Assembly (NCBI GenBank): GCA_002370555.1
Contig: AP014718.1
Location: 3,715,249 to 3,779,248 of the forward strand
DNA length: 64,000 nt
Origin: Arthrobacter sp. Hiyo4
GTDB taxonomy: Bacteria > Actinomycetota > Actinomycetes > Actinomycetales > Micrococcaceae
Reading direction: 5' to 3'
Shown: positions 9,118-17,758 of the stretch, piece by piece
Layout of the letters: each line of letters opens with the position of its first letter
Numbering within the stretch: the stretch's first letter is position 1
Made by a program: the position numbers and the translations under genes
Notes under the pieces: generated by a model
Database searches by the model: none
The model's input: only the letters and a program-made list of their open reading frames with translations
Told to the model about the DNA's origin: nothing

Positions 9118-10489
9118 CTACAGCGCCTTCACCGCGCCGAGCACCCTGGCCAGGGAATCCTTGGCGTCGCCGAAGAGCAGGGAGGTCTGCGGTTCGTACA
9201 GCAACTCGTTCTCGATTCCCGCGAATCCCGGCCGCATCGAGCGCTTCAGGAAGATCACCTGCCGGGCGTCGGCCACTTCCAGGATGGGCATGCCGTAGAT
9301 CGGCGAGCCGGAGGATGTCTTCGCCGCGGGGTTCACGACGTCGTTGGCGCCCACCACCAAGGCGACGTCGGCCATGCGGAACTCGGAGTTGATTTCGCCC
9401 ATCTCCTTGAGCGATTCGTACGGCACGTTCGCCTCGGCCAGGAGCACGTTCATGTGACCCGGCATGCGGCCTGCTACGGGATGGATGGCGAAGTCGACCT
9501 CGATGCCGCGGGCTTCGAGGGCCAGGGCCAGCTCGGCCGCTGTGTGCTGGCCCTGCGCCACCGCCAGGCCGTAGCCGGGACAATGATCACCCGCTGCGCA
9601 TAGCCCAGGAGCACCGCCACGTCCTCCGCGCTGGAGGACCTAACTGGACGTTCGCTCACGGCGGTGGATCCCGCCGTCGAACCTCCTTTGAAGGCGCCGA
9701 ACAGGATGCCGGCCACGCTGCGGCCCATCGCGGCGGCCATGGCCCGGGTGAGGATGGTACCGGAGGCGCCCACCAGCGTGCCGGCCACCACCAGCAGCAC
9801 GTTGCCCAGCACCACACCGGACGCCGCCACGGCCAGGCCGGTGAACGCGTTCAGGAGCGAAATGACGATGGGCACGTCAGCACCGCCCACCGGCAGCACC
9901 AGCAGGATGCCGGCCGCCAGTCCGAGGACCAGCAGCAGCGCCGCGAGCGGCAGGGACCCGGTGAAAACGACGGCGGCGGCGGCTGCGACGGCGGCGAGCA
10001 GCACCGCGGCCATCACCACGGGGAGGCCGGGAACAGCACCGGCCGCGTTGTCATGAGTTCCTGCAGCTTCGCGAACGTGACCCCCGAGCCTGCGAAGGAC
10101 ACCGCGCCCACCAGGAGCGTGAAGACAATCGCCAGCCGCATCCAGGGGTCGCCCGCGTGGCTGAGTTCCAGGAGCGCCACCAGCGCCGCAGCTCCGCCGC
10201 CCACGCCGTTGAAGAGCGCCACCAGCTGCGGCATCTGGGTCATTTTGACCCGGCGCGCCACAGGGGCCGCCACCGCTGACCCCACGGCTATGGCCGCCAG
10301 GATCCAGGGGATGTTCTCCAGCCTGGCTGACAGGAACACGGTGACGACTGCGATCAGGGCGCCCGCGGCACCGACCAGGTTGCCGCGGCGTGCCGTCCGC
10401 GGGGAGCTGAGCCCGCGCAGCGCCAGGATGAAGAAGACGGCGGCAATGAGGTACAGGAGCGAGGTCCACACGGGATCGAGGATGCTCAT
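9118..10489 (-). CDS. pntB: NAD(P) transhydrogenase subunit beta (two frameshifts)
   Basis: Integral membrane subunit of the proton-translocating transhydrogenase, which reduces NADP+ with NADH using the proton gradient. Corrected for single-base losses near 9560 and 10050 it is 457 residues. About nine membrane helices start at MSILDPVWTSLLYLIA. The NADP-binding domain III follows (HPVAGRMPGHMNVLLAEA, VVGANDVVNPAA, SPIYGMPILEV). The ATG at 10489 overlaps the stop of pntA2 by four bases. It is the last gene of pntA1-A2-B. Confidence 0.93.
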
Positions 10490-10806
10490 CTGCGGTCCAC
10501 CTTCCCCGCTGCCCCTTTTGTGCCCACCGATTTCTTTGCGTGGAACATGTGCAGCATCCGGTCGGTCACCACAAAGCCGCCCACCAGGTTGGCGGTGGCA
10601 AGGACGACGGCGAGGAGGGCCACCGCGAGCACCCACGGGTCCGCTGCCTGGCCGGCCACAATGATGGCACCCACCAGGATGATCCCGTGGATGGCGTTGG
10701 CGCCGGACATCAGGGGCGTGTGCAAGGTGCTGGAGACCTTCGAAACCACCTCGAAGCCGACGAACAACGCCAGCACAGTGATGGTCAGCAGGCTGATCCC
10801 GTCCAT
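10486..10806 (-). CDS. pntA2: NAD(P) transhydrogenase subunit alpha, membrane part
   Basis: A 106-residue membrane protein corresponding to the C-terminal membrane domain of PntA, encoded separately as in many actinobacteria. Three hydrophobic helices are visible (ITVLALFVGFEVV, NAIHGIILVGAIIVA, VLAVALLAVVLATANLVGGF). The FVVTDRMLHMF end is characteristic of the subunit. Start and stop overlap pntA1 and pntB (TGATG and ATGA junctions), showing translational coupling. It forms the proton channel together with PntB. Confidence 0.92.
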   Translation of the reverse strand: MDGISLLTITVLALFVGFEVVSKVSSTLHTPLMSGANAIHGIILVGAIIVAGQAADPWVLAVALLAVVLATANLVGGFVVTDRMLHMFHAKKSVGTKGAAGKVDRR

Positions 10807-11981
10807 CAGAGCACCCCTTCCCGCCGGCTGCCGGCCCGCTCCGCCAGGAGTTGCGCCGTCGGCTGGTGCTGCACTTCGCCGTTATGCGTCAGGCAGGCGC
10901 CCGCCAGCACTTCGTCCCCGAAGTCGTGGACCAGGGCGCCGTCCCGGACCATGAGCGCAATCAGGTTGGCAACGTTCTTCGCGTAGAGGCGGGAAGCATC
11001 CGAGGCCATGGCCGACGGGGCATCCTTCAGCCCCACCAGCGTGATGAAGCCGGAGCCGTCCGCGGTGGGCACCGTGATGTCCTGGCCGGGTACCACGGCT
11101 TCGACGTTGCCGCCGGACTCTGCGGCGAGGTCGACGACGACGGATCCGGCCCGCATGCCCTGCACCATTTCGGTGGTGACCAGGAGCGGGGCGCGCCTGC
11201 CCGGGACGGCCGCCGTCGTAATCAGCACGTCAGCCTGGGCCACATGCGGGGCAAGCAGCTGGCGCTGCCGAGTGCCGGCGTCGGAACTGAGCTGGCGGGC
11301 GTAACCCCCGGCCGCCTCGCCTGCTTCCAGGTCCAGCCGGACGAAGGTGCCCCCCATGGATGCCACCTCGTCCGCGGAGGCCGGGCGGATGTCGTTGGCG
11401 AAGACGCGCGCACCCAGGCGTTTTGCGGTACCGATGGCCTGGAGGCCCGCCACGCCGGCGCCGAGCACCAGGACACGTGCGGGCGGAACGGTCCCGGCGG
11501 CGGTCATGTACAGCGGAAAAAACCTGGGCAGCCGGATGGCCGCTTCCAGGACGCACCGGTAGCCGGCCACCAGGGCCTGGGAGCTGAGGGCGTCCATGGA
11601 CTGGGCCCTGGAGATGCGCGGCACCAGTTCCAGGGCAAAGGCGGTCACCCCGGCCTCAGCGAGCGCTTCAACCGTTGGGAGTTCGGACCACGGCGATGCG
11701 AGCCCCACCGTGACGGCTCCCCTTTTCAGGGACCGGGCTGTTTCCGGGTCCAGGGGCCGGACGTGGGCCAGGACATCCAGTTGGGCCAGATCGAGTTCAT
11801 GGACGAGGTGCACACCGGCACCGGCCTGGGTATATGCCAGGTCCGGATACCCTGCCGCCGCACCGGCATCTTCCTCCAGGAGTACCTCGACGCCGAGCGC
11901 CGCCAGTTGCTTAACTGTTTCCGGTGTGGCGGCCACACGCCGTTCACCCTCCCGGCGTTCCCGCGGTATGCCCAGTTTCAA
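10806..11981 (-). CDS. pntA1: NAD(P) transhydrogenase subunit alpha, soluble NAD-binding part
   Basis: Cytosolic domain I of transhydrogenase, which binds NADH. It is about 391 residues, starting LKLGIPRERREGERRVAATP. The dinucleotide-binding loop VLVLGAGVAGLQAIGTAKRLG lies near residue 155 and the mobile-loop region TTAAVPGRRAPLLVT further on. A TTG at 11981 is chosen as start: GGGGAG precedes it and the family begins exactly there. The frame stays open upstream to 12080, but those 33 codons are not family-like. First gene of the pnt operon. Confidence 0.9.
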   Translation of the reverse strand: MKLGIPRERREGERRVAATPETVKQLAALGVEVLLEEDAGAAAGYPDLAYTQAGAGVHLVHELDLAQLDVLAHVRPLDPETARSLKRGAVTVGLASPWSELPTVEALAEAGVTAFALELVPRISRAQSMDALSSQALVAGYRCVLEAAIRLPRFFPLYMTAAGTVPPARVLVLGAGVAGLQAIGTAKRLGARVFANDIRPASADEVASMGGTFVRLDLEAGEAAGGYARQLSSDAGTRQRQLLAPHVAQADVLITTAAVPGRRAPLLVTTEMVQGMRAGSVVVDLAAESGGNVEAVVPGQDITVPTADGSGFITLVGLKDAPSAMASDASRLYAKNVANLIALMVRDGALVHDFGDEVLAGACLTHNGEVQHQPTAQLLAERAGSRREGVL

Positions 11982-12095
11982 ACCGCCAACTCCCCTCGCT
12001 GCAGTAGCTCGCGGCAGGGCCTCACGGGTGGCGCCCTGCCGGCTGACCGGCGGGAACGTCGCGGAGCGGCTCTGCTGCACGTAGTTGGCTAGAGT

Positions 12096-12962
12096 CTATG
12101 GCTCAAGTCGCGGCGGCGGGAGTGGTCTACCGGGCGTTGCGGTAACGATTCGCCTGTCAGGCCGCCCAGGGCTTCGGTACGGGGACTCGTGCGCCGTGCC
12201 GGGGCCGCCAAAGTCGAGGGCAATCCGCCGCGCCGTCTCCATGAGCCGGGGGACGACGGTCTTCTCGACGTCGGCTGCGGAGGCCCGGTGGGTCTGCAGC
12301 GATACATTGACTGCGGCAACAATGTCGTTGCCACGCCAGACAGGTACGGCCACGCCCCGCAGGCCCTCCTCCAGCTCCTCGGACACCATGGACCAGCCCC
12401 TGTCCCGGGCTGCCTCAACTTCGGCGCGGAGGTGCTCCACGCTGGCGACCGAACGCTGGGTATAGCGGTGCAGCTGGACCGTTTCGAGGTACCGCTGGAA
12501 CTCAGGCTCCGGCAGTCCGCCCAGGAGGACCCTGCCCATGGAGGTTGCCCAGGCCGGGAACCGGGTGCCCACGGTGATGGTGACGCTCAGCAGCCGAGGC
12601 GACGGCACGCAGGCAACGTAGACGACGTCGGCACCCTCCAGGATGCACAACGCCGTTGTTTCATTCAGGTCCGCTGCCAGGTTCTTGAGGTGGGGTTCAG
12701 CCACACCGGGGAGCGTCAGGCCGGCCAGGTAGGACCTGCCAACATCCAGCGAGCGGGCGGTCAACTCATAGGCGGGTCCCTCGGCGCGGAGGTACCCGAG
12801 GTCAGCCAGGGTCATGAGGAAGCGCCGCGCGGAGGCCCGCGTCATGTCGGTCCGGGCTGCAACCTGGGAGACGGTGAGCCGCGGATGGTCCGGCGTGAAG
12901 GCGAGCAGGACGTCAAAGGCCTTCTCAACCGACTTCACGAAGTAGGCTGCCTGCTCTTCCAT
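12096..12962 (-). CDS. IclR family transcriptional regulator, PcaR/PobR-like (copy 1)
   Basis: A 288-residue regulator. The N-terminal winged helix (LTVSQVAARTDMTRASARRF, residues about 30-50) and the C-terminal IclR effector domain (TVGTRFPAWATSMGRVLLGG; AVPVWRGNDIVAAVNVS) are clear. It is close in layout to the copy at 15480, and both resemble the protocatechuate/p-hydroxybenzoate regulators PcaR, PcaU and PobR. It sits between the pnt operon and a shikimate dehydrogenase gene transcribed the same way, so it may regulate that gene or the divergent importer. A proline/arginine-rich tail of about 30 residues is unusual. Confidence 0.88.
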   Translation of the reverse strand: MEEQAAYFVKSVEKAFDVLLAFTPDHPRLTVSQVAARTDMTRASARRFLMTLADLGYLRAEGPAYELTARSLDVGRSYLAGLTLPGVAEPHLKNLAADLNETTALCILEGADVVYVACVPSPRLLSVTITVGTRFPAWATSMGRVLLGGLPEPEFQRYLETVQLHRYTQRSVASVEHLRAEVEAARDRGWSMVSEELEEGLRGVAVPVWRGNDIVAAVNVSLQTHRASAADVEKTVVPRLMETARRIALDFGGPGTAHESPYRSPGRPDRRIVTATPGRPLPPPRLEP

Positions 12963-13050
12963 GACCTGTGCCGTTCCTCCCTGGCCGACTTAGCTCGCCC
13001 CTGTGGGCCGGTGGCCCGGTGGCCCGGCCAAGCCTGTTAGATCATATCCT

Positions 13051-13911
13051 TCAGTGGGCGTCCCTCAGCTGCTCCAGCGTTTCCGCAAGCAGGGAATTGG
13101 CCCGCCCGCCCAGGCCCAGGAGGGGAACCATCGCGACGGCCTGCTCACGCAGGTGGTCCCAGCCGTCCACCGCCCGTGCGCCTAGTTCACGGGCGCGGGC
13201 AATACTTCCCGTGACATGGCCGGCGTAGACGAAGTCGTAGACCAGGGCATCGGCAGCGAGCGGGCCCTCGCCCCATACGGGCTGGTCGGACCTGCCTTTA
13301 CCGATGGGCGTGGCGTTGACAATGAGGGAGGCTTCCGCGGCCAGGCCAGGCGCCTGCTCCCAGCCGACGCTGCGGGCATCCATCCCGAACTCCCCGGCAA
13401 GGCTGAACAGTTCCGCCGTGGCACGGGGATCCCGGTCGGTAATGGTCACCGTGCCGGCCTGCCCCCGGAGTGCGATCAAGGCCGCCCTGGCCGCTCCTCC
13501 GGCCCCCATCAGAAGGGCATGCCGCTGGTGCCCGCCGCCCAGAAGAGCCCGCACCGCCGTGACGTCGGTATTGTGCCCGATCAGCGCAGTCCCCTTCCGC
13601 AGCAGCATGTTGCAGGCACCGCTTAGCCGGACTTCTTCCGTGGCCTCGTCGGCGGCTTCAGCTGCCCAGTGCTTGTGGGGCATGGTCACGTTCGCGGCGA
13701 TGATGTCCGGTTCCCGCAGACGGTTCCGCACTCTGTCCATGCCGCCCTGCGGCGGCACGTCCCAGGCTTCATACGCCCAGGGGATGCCGAGCCGGCGGAG
13801 CACGGGATTCCATACCCGGGGCGACATTGCCTCTGAGGCAGCGGAGCCGATCAGGAACAACCGGGCCGGTGGCGTGGGTCTTCCATGTGATGCCTTTCGT
13901 GACCGTGTCAT
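13051..13911 (-). CDS. Shikimate/quinate dehydrogenase family protein (copy 1)
   Basis: NAD(P)-dependent shikimate dehydrogenase fold, about 286 residues. The N-terminal substrate domain has SEAMSPRVWNP and NVTMPHKHWA with the catalytic lysine. GHNTDVTAVRALL, the nucleotide loop LMGAGGAARAALIAL, and NATPIGKGRSDQPVW follow. The place beside an MHS importer and an IclR regulator argues for catabolism of quinate or shikimate rather than aromatic amino acid synthesis. The start is uncertain: ATG 13911 fits the domain, ATG 13974 would add 21 residues, and neither has a clear ribosome site. A second, divergent copy is at 25131. Confidence 0.82.
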   Translation of the reverse strand: MTRSRKASHGRPTPPARLFLIGSAASEAMSPRVWNPVLRRLGIPWAYEAWDVPPQGGMDRVRNRLREPDIIAANVTMPHKHWAAEAADEATEEVRLSGACNMLLRKGTALIGHNTDVTAVRALLGGGHQRHALLMGAGGAARAALIALRGQAGTVTITDRDPRATAELFSLAGEFGMDARSVGWEQAPGLAAEASLIVNATPIGKGRSDQPVWGEGPLAADALVYDFVYAGHVTGSIARARELGARAVDGWDHLREQAVAMVPLLGLGGRANSLLAETLEQLRDAH

Positions 13912-13996
13912 CGCGCTGCCAGGAGGGCTGCGGGCGGAGGCGTTGTGATCGGCCTCACCACCTAGTATGCTCATATAAAACGCATTGCGCACATAT

Positions 13997-14011
13997 GTTC
14001 GGTATGCGTAC
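13997..14011. promoter_or_regulatory. Candidate IclR (PcaR-type) operator
   Basis: GTTCGGTATGCGTAC lies between the divergent dehydrogenase and importer genes. It matches the 15-base operator described for Pseudomonas PcaR (GTTCGATAATCGCAC, recalled from the literature) at 11 of 15 positions, including both half-site ends. Three IclR genes are nearby. The proposal rests on motif resemblance only. Confidence 0.45.
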
Positions 14012-14057
14012 AAATCCACAATAAACCCAACGCCTTCAGCGTGGAAGGATCACCGGA

Positions 14058-15395
14058 ATGACGAACATCGCAGCAGGCCCCGAGGCCCAGACACCTGCCG
14101 AGGCCGAACGGCAGCTCAAGCGCGCCAAGAAAGCGGCCCTGGCCGCGTTCTTGGGCGGGGCACTCGAGTACTACGACTTCTTTATCTACGCGACCGCAGC
14201 GTCGCTGATCTTCTCCAAGATCTTCTTTCCCGCAGGCGACCCCACCGTCGCATTGTTCGCCTCCTTCGCCACCTTCGGTGTCGCCTACGTCGCCCGGCCC
14301 TTCGGTGCTATCGTGTTCGGCCATCTGGGCGACAAAATCGGCCGCAAGAACACACTTGTCCTGACCCTCGTGCTCATGGGCGCTGCCACCTTCCTCATTG
14401 GGATCCTGCCGGACTTCAATAGCGCCGGCTACTGGGCACCTGCCCTGCTGGTTCTGCTCCGGCTGATGCAAGGCCTCTCCGCAGGAGCGGAAACCGCCGG
14501 TGCATCTGCCCTTTCCACCGAGGAAGCTCCCGAAGGCCGTCGCGGATTCTTCGCCAGCTTCGCCATGAGCGGCATCTCCGCCGGCATCGTCCTGGCGTCA
14601 CTGGCCTTCCTTCCCGTGGCCGCCATGAGCGAGGCGGACCGCCTCGCCTGGGGCTGGCGAATCCCCTTCTGGGGATCCATCCTGGTGCTGATCGTTGCCT
14701 ACCTGGTGCGGCGGTCGTTGGAGGAGCCGGAAGTCTTCGAAGAAAAGCACGACCACGGCGAACTTGTGAAGCTCCCCTTCGCGAAGATGTTCAAGACCCA
14801 TCCGGCCCAGTTCTTCCAGGTGGCCCTGATGTCCTTCGAAACCGTGACGAACACCTTCATGCAGTCCTTCGGACTCGCCTACGCCGTCAGCGTGGGAGTT
14901 CCGGCTTCAACCATGCTCTGGGTCAGCATCCTCGGAAACGTCCTGGCCATCGGCACGCAGCCGCTCATGGCCCATTTCTCGGACCGGTTCGGCCGGCGTC
15001 CGGTGTTCATCGCCGGTGTCCTGGGCTCCGGAGCCATGATCTTCGTGTACTTCTCGGTGATCTCCACCGGAAACATCCCCATGATCTTCCTGACCAGCAC
15101 GCTGATCACCGCCGGCACCTACGCCATGTCCAACGCGATCTACCCTGCGTGGTTCTCCGAGCTGTTCAACGTGAAGGTCCGATACTCCGGCATGGCCATC
15201 GGCCTGCAGATCGGCATCCTCTGCGCCGGCTTCACCCCGCTCCTGGGCACCGCCCTGGTGGGCGCGGACAAAGCCAACTGGGGTCCGGCCGCGTGGATCG
15301 TCGCAGGCTCCTCCGTCCTCGCGGTAGCCGGCGCCCTGTGGGCCCGCGAGACGAGCAAAACCCCGCTGCGCCAGCTGGGCAACCACGTACGGTAA
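14058..15395 (+). CDS. MHS family major facilitator, probable shikimate/aromatic acid importer
   Basis: A 445-residue transporter of the metabolite:H+ symporter family (shikimate ShiA, proline/betaine ProP group) with 12 predicted helices. FLGGALEYYDFFIYATAAS in helix 1, GHLGDKIGRKNTL in the loop 2-3 signature and RLMQGLSAGAE in helix 4 are diagnostic. The context (shikimate dehydrogenase, pca genes) suggests uptake of quinate, shikimate or a hydroxybenzoate. GGAAGG lies 10 bases before the ATG. It is intact and ends before a strong bidirectional terminator. Confidence 0.85.
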   Translation: MTNIAAGPEAQTPAEAERQLKRAKKAALAAFLGGALEYYDFFIYATAASLIFSKIFFPAGDPTVALFASFATFGVAYVARPFGAIVFGHLGDKIGRKNTLVLTLVLMGAATFLIGILPDFNSAGYWAPALLVLLRLMQGLSAGAETAGASALSTEEAPEGRRGFFASFAMSGISAGIVLASLAFLPVAAMSEADRLAWGWRIPFWGSILVLIVAYLVRRSLEEPEVFEEKHDHGELVKLPFAKMFKTHPAQFFQVALMSFETVTNTFMQSFGLAYAVSVGVPASTMLWVSILGNVLAIGTQPLMAHFSDRFGRRPVFIAGVLGSGAMIFVYFSVISTGNIPMIFLTSTLITAGTYAMSNAIYPAWFSELFNVKVRYSGMAIGLQIGILCAGFTPLLGTALVGADKANWGPAAWIVAGSSVLAVAGALWARETSKTPLRQLGNHVR

Positions 15396-15414
15396 GTGCC
15401 GGAAAACAAAAAGG

Positions 15415-15453
15415 AAGAGGCCGACGGCGGGAAACACCCGCCGTCGGCCTCTT
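15415..15453. terminator. Bidirectional terminator between importer and iclR2
   Basis: A perfect 17-bp hairpin, AAGAGGCCGACGGCGGG at 15415-15431 and its complement at 15437-15453, with loop AAACA. The A/T ends allow termination on either strand, as expected between these convergent genes. Confidence 0.9.
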
Positions 15454-15479
15454 GCAGTTTGAGGACGGAAGGGGCGTGG

Positions 15480-16289
15480 TCAGCCCCGGGCCGTGAGGTC
15501 GGCCGAGATCAGCTTTGCAGTGGCGACGATTTCCTCGGCAACCGATGAAAGGTAGGCGTCAGGGTCCGGCTTGGCAGCCACGGACTGGGCCTGCAGGGAC
15601 ACGTTCACTGCCGCCACCACCTTTGGCCCGTCGTACACGGGGGCGGCCACGGACATCAGGCCAAGTTCGAGTTCCTGGTCCAGGAGGCACCAGCCTTGGG
15701 CACGGACGGTGTCCAGGACGGCCAGGAGTTCTTTGGCGCTCCCCAGCGCGCGTGGGGTCAGCGGCTTGATGTCAGCGGCAGCAATGTACGCCTTGAGGTC
15801 AGCAGGAGACAGCCCGGCCAGCAGCACCCTCCCCATGGAGGTGGCATAGGCGGGGAAACGCGTGCCCACCGTAATGCCTATGGTCATGATGCGGCGCGTG
15901 GTCACCCGGGCGACGTACGCGATGTCGGTACCGTCCAGCACAGCGGCCGAGGTGGACTCACCAAGCTTCAGCGACAGTTCCTCAAGGTGCGGCTGGGCCA
16001 GCTGCGGCAGCGACAACCCGGACAGGTACGCGTACCCCAACTGGAGCACCTTGGCCGTGAGCGCGAACGTCTTGCCATCGGTCCTGACATAGCCCAGCTC
16101 CACCAGGGTGTGCAGGAACCGCCGCGCAGTGGCACGCGTGAGGCCGGTCCGGGCAGCCACCGCGGTGAGGGTCATGACCGGATGCTCTGTATCAAACGCG
16201 CGGATCACCGCGAGCCCGCGCGCCAGCGACTGGACATACTGGTCACTGGCCTGCGGAGCGGCCTGCGTGTCTGCTGGTGCGTTGGTCAT
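15480..16289 (-). CDS. pcaR: IclR family transcriptional regulator, PcaR-like (copy 2)
   Basis: A 269-residue regulator with winged helix (MTLTAVAARTGLTRATARRF, residues about 40-59) and IclR effector domain (GTRFPAYATSMGRVLLAGLS). It lies directly downstream of pcaIJF in the same direction, the place of PcaR in several actinobacteria, so it is the best candidate for the protocatechuate or beta-ketoadipate responsive regulator. The ATG at 16289 is chosen over upstream codons because those fall in the 31-bp hairpin at 16306-16372. The gene symbol is an inference from context. Confidence 0.8.
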   Translation of the reverse strand: MTNAPADTQAAPQASDQYVQSLARGLAVIRAFDTEHPVMTLTAVAARTGLTRATARRFLHTLVELGYVRTDGKTFALTAKVLQLGYAYLSGLSLPQLAQPHLEELSLKLGESTSAAVLDGTDIAYVARVTTRRIMTIGITVGTRFPAYATSMGRVLLAGLSPADLKAYIAAADIKPLTPRALGSAKELLAVLDTVRAQGWCLLDQELELGLMSVAAPVYDGPKVVAAVNVSLQAQSVAAKPDPDAYLSSVAEEIVATAKLISADLTARG

Positions 16290-16305
16290 GGTTACCAATC
16301 CTATT

Positions 16306-16372
16306 CGGCGCGAACTGGCAGATAATCCCCTCAAACGACGGGTTTGAGGGGATTATCTGCCAGTTCGCGCCG
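16306..16372. repeat. Perfect 31-bp inverted repeat (giant hairpin) between pcaJ and iclR2
   Basis: The arms at 16306-16336 and 16342-16372 are exactly complementary over 31 bases around the 5-base loop GACGG. The right arm covers the pcaJ stop codon region. On the minus strand it follows the pcaIJF transcript, so it could terminate or stabilise it, but no T tract follows and the stem is far longer than a normal terminator. Confidence 0.9.
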
Positions 16373-17060
16373 GTGGGCTGTTAAGATGCGACGGCGGGGC
16401 TGCTGTGAGCGGGACGGGGACCAGCTCCTGCAGCTCTTCGAGGGTGCAGCCGAAGGTTTCGCGGACGGTGACGCCGTCGGGTCCGGTGAGGAACACGGCT
16501 TTGTCCGTGTACACGCGGGTCACGCAGCCCACGCCGGTCAGCGGGTAAGTGCAGGACTCCACGATCTTGCAGGCGCCTTCGCGGGTGAGCAGCGTCATCA
16601 TGACGAACACGTCTTTGGCCCCGGTGGCGAGGTCCATGGCACCGCCCACAGCGGGGATGGCGTCCGGGGCGCCGGTGTGCCAGTTGGCGAGGTCACCGGT
16701 TGCCGACACCTGGAACGCGCCCAGGACGCAGATGTCCAGGTGGCCGCCGCGCATGATCGCGAACGAATCAGCGTGGTGGAAGTACGAGGCTCCCGGGAGT
16801 TCGGTGACCGGGATCTTGCCGGCGTTGATAAGGTCCTCGTCAATCTCGTCCCCCTTGGCCTCCGGCCCCATGCCGATCATCCCGTTCTCCGTGTGGAGCG
16901 TGATGTTCTGTTCCTCGGTGAGGTAGTTGGACACCAGGGTTGGCTGGCCGATGCCCAGGTTCACGAACGATCCCGGGGCGATGTCCCTGGCCACGAGCCG
17001 GGCGAGGTCGTCCCGGTCCAGGGGTGTGGCGGAGGTCTGGAGGGTTGTTGCGGTGCTCAT
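16353..17060 (-). CDS. pcaJ: 3-oxoadipate CoA-transferase subunit B
   Basis: Beta subunit of the enzyme that moves CoA from succinyl-CoA to 3-oxoadipate in the beta-ketoadipate pathway. It is 235 residues. The catalytic glutamate motif TLHTENGMIGMGP is near residue 50, followed by GGHLDICVLGAFQVS and the CoA-transferase end segment. The ATG at 17060 is preceded by AGGAAAGG, and the pcaI stop is one base upstream. The last residues and stop codon lie inside the 31-bp hairpin. It is intact, unlike pcaI. Confidence 0.93.
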   Translation of the reverse strand: MSTATTLQTSATPLDRDDLARLVARDIAPGSFVNLGIGQPTLVSNYLTEEQNITLHTENGMIGMGPEAKGDEIDEDLINAGKIPVTELPGASYFHHADSFAIMRGGHLDICVLGAFQVSATGDLANWHTGAPDAIPAVGGAMDLATGAKDVFVMMTLLTREGACKIVESCTYPLTGVGCVTRVYTDKAVFLTGPDGVTVRETFGCTLEELQELVPVPLTAAPPSHLNSPPARTGR

Positions 17061-17061
17061 C

Positions 17062-17754
17062 TCAAGCGACCTTTCCTGCAGAGGAGGCGGTACTGGCCGC
17101 GGGCACGCGGACCACTGTGTTGACGTAAATGCCGGGGTCACCACGTTTTCCGGTCCAGTCCCCCGACGGGGACGATCTCGGAAACCTGGACGATGGTCTG
17201 CCTGGCTGCGGCGGCCATGATCGGACCGAAGTTCCGGGCGGTCTTGCGGTACACAAGGTTGCCCTTGCCGTCGGCCTTCAGGGCCTTGATCAGCGCCACA
17301 TCTGCGTGGATAGGGGTCTCAAACACCTGGCCGCGGCCGTCGATGATCCGGGTTTCCTTGCCCTCGGCCAGCATGGTGCCGTACCCGGTGGGGTAAAGAA
17401 TCCGCCGATGCCCGCGCCCGCTGCCCGGATCCGCTCTGCCAGGTTGCCCTGCGGCACCAGTTCCAGCTCGATCTCTCCGGCCTTGTACTTGGCGTCGAAG
17501 TGCCACGAATCGGACTGCCGCGGGAAGGAACAGATCATTTTCTTCACCCGGCCCTCCTTGATCAGCAGCGCCAGGCCCTGGTCGCCCTGTCCGGCGTTGT
17601 TGTTCACCACGGTCAGGTCCTTGGCGCCGCAGTCCAACAGCGCGTCGATCAGTTCAAACGGCTGCCCGGCGTTGCCAAACCCGCCAATCATTACCGTGGA
17701 GCCGTCCTTGATGCCGGACACGGCCTCCCGGACAGAATCTACAAAAGTCAGCAT
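17062..17754 (-). CDS. pcaI: 3-oxoadipate CoA-transferase subunit A (three frameshifts)
   Basis: Alpha subunit of 3-oxoadipate CoA-transferase. With three dropped C/G bases restored (near 17390, 17150 and 17135) it is 231 residues. It starts LTFVDSVREAVSGIKDGSTV, with the glycine motif MIGGFGNAGQP, the CoA-binding VVNNNAGQGDQGLALL, and GTMLAEGKETRIIDGRGQVFETP. The ATG at 17754 is four bases from the pcaF stop, and its own stop is one base before pcaJ. The breaks fit the window-wide error pattern. Confidence 0.92.
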
Positions 17755-17758
17755 GCGC

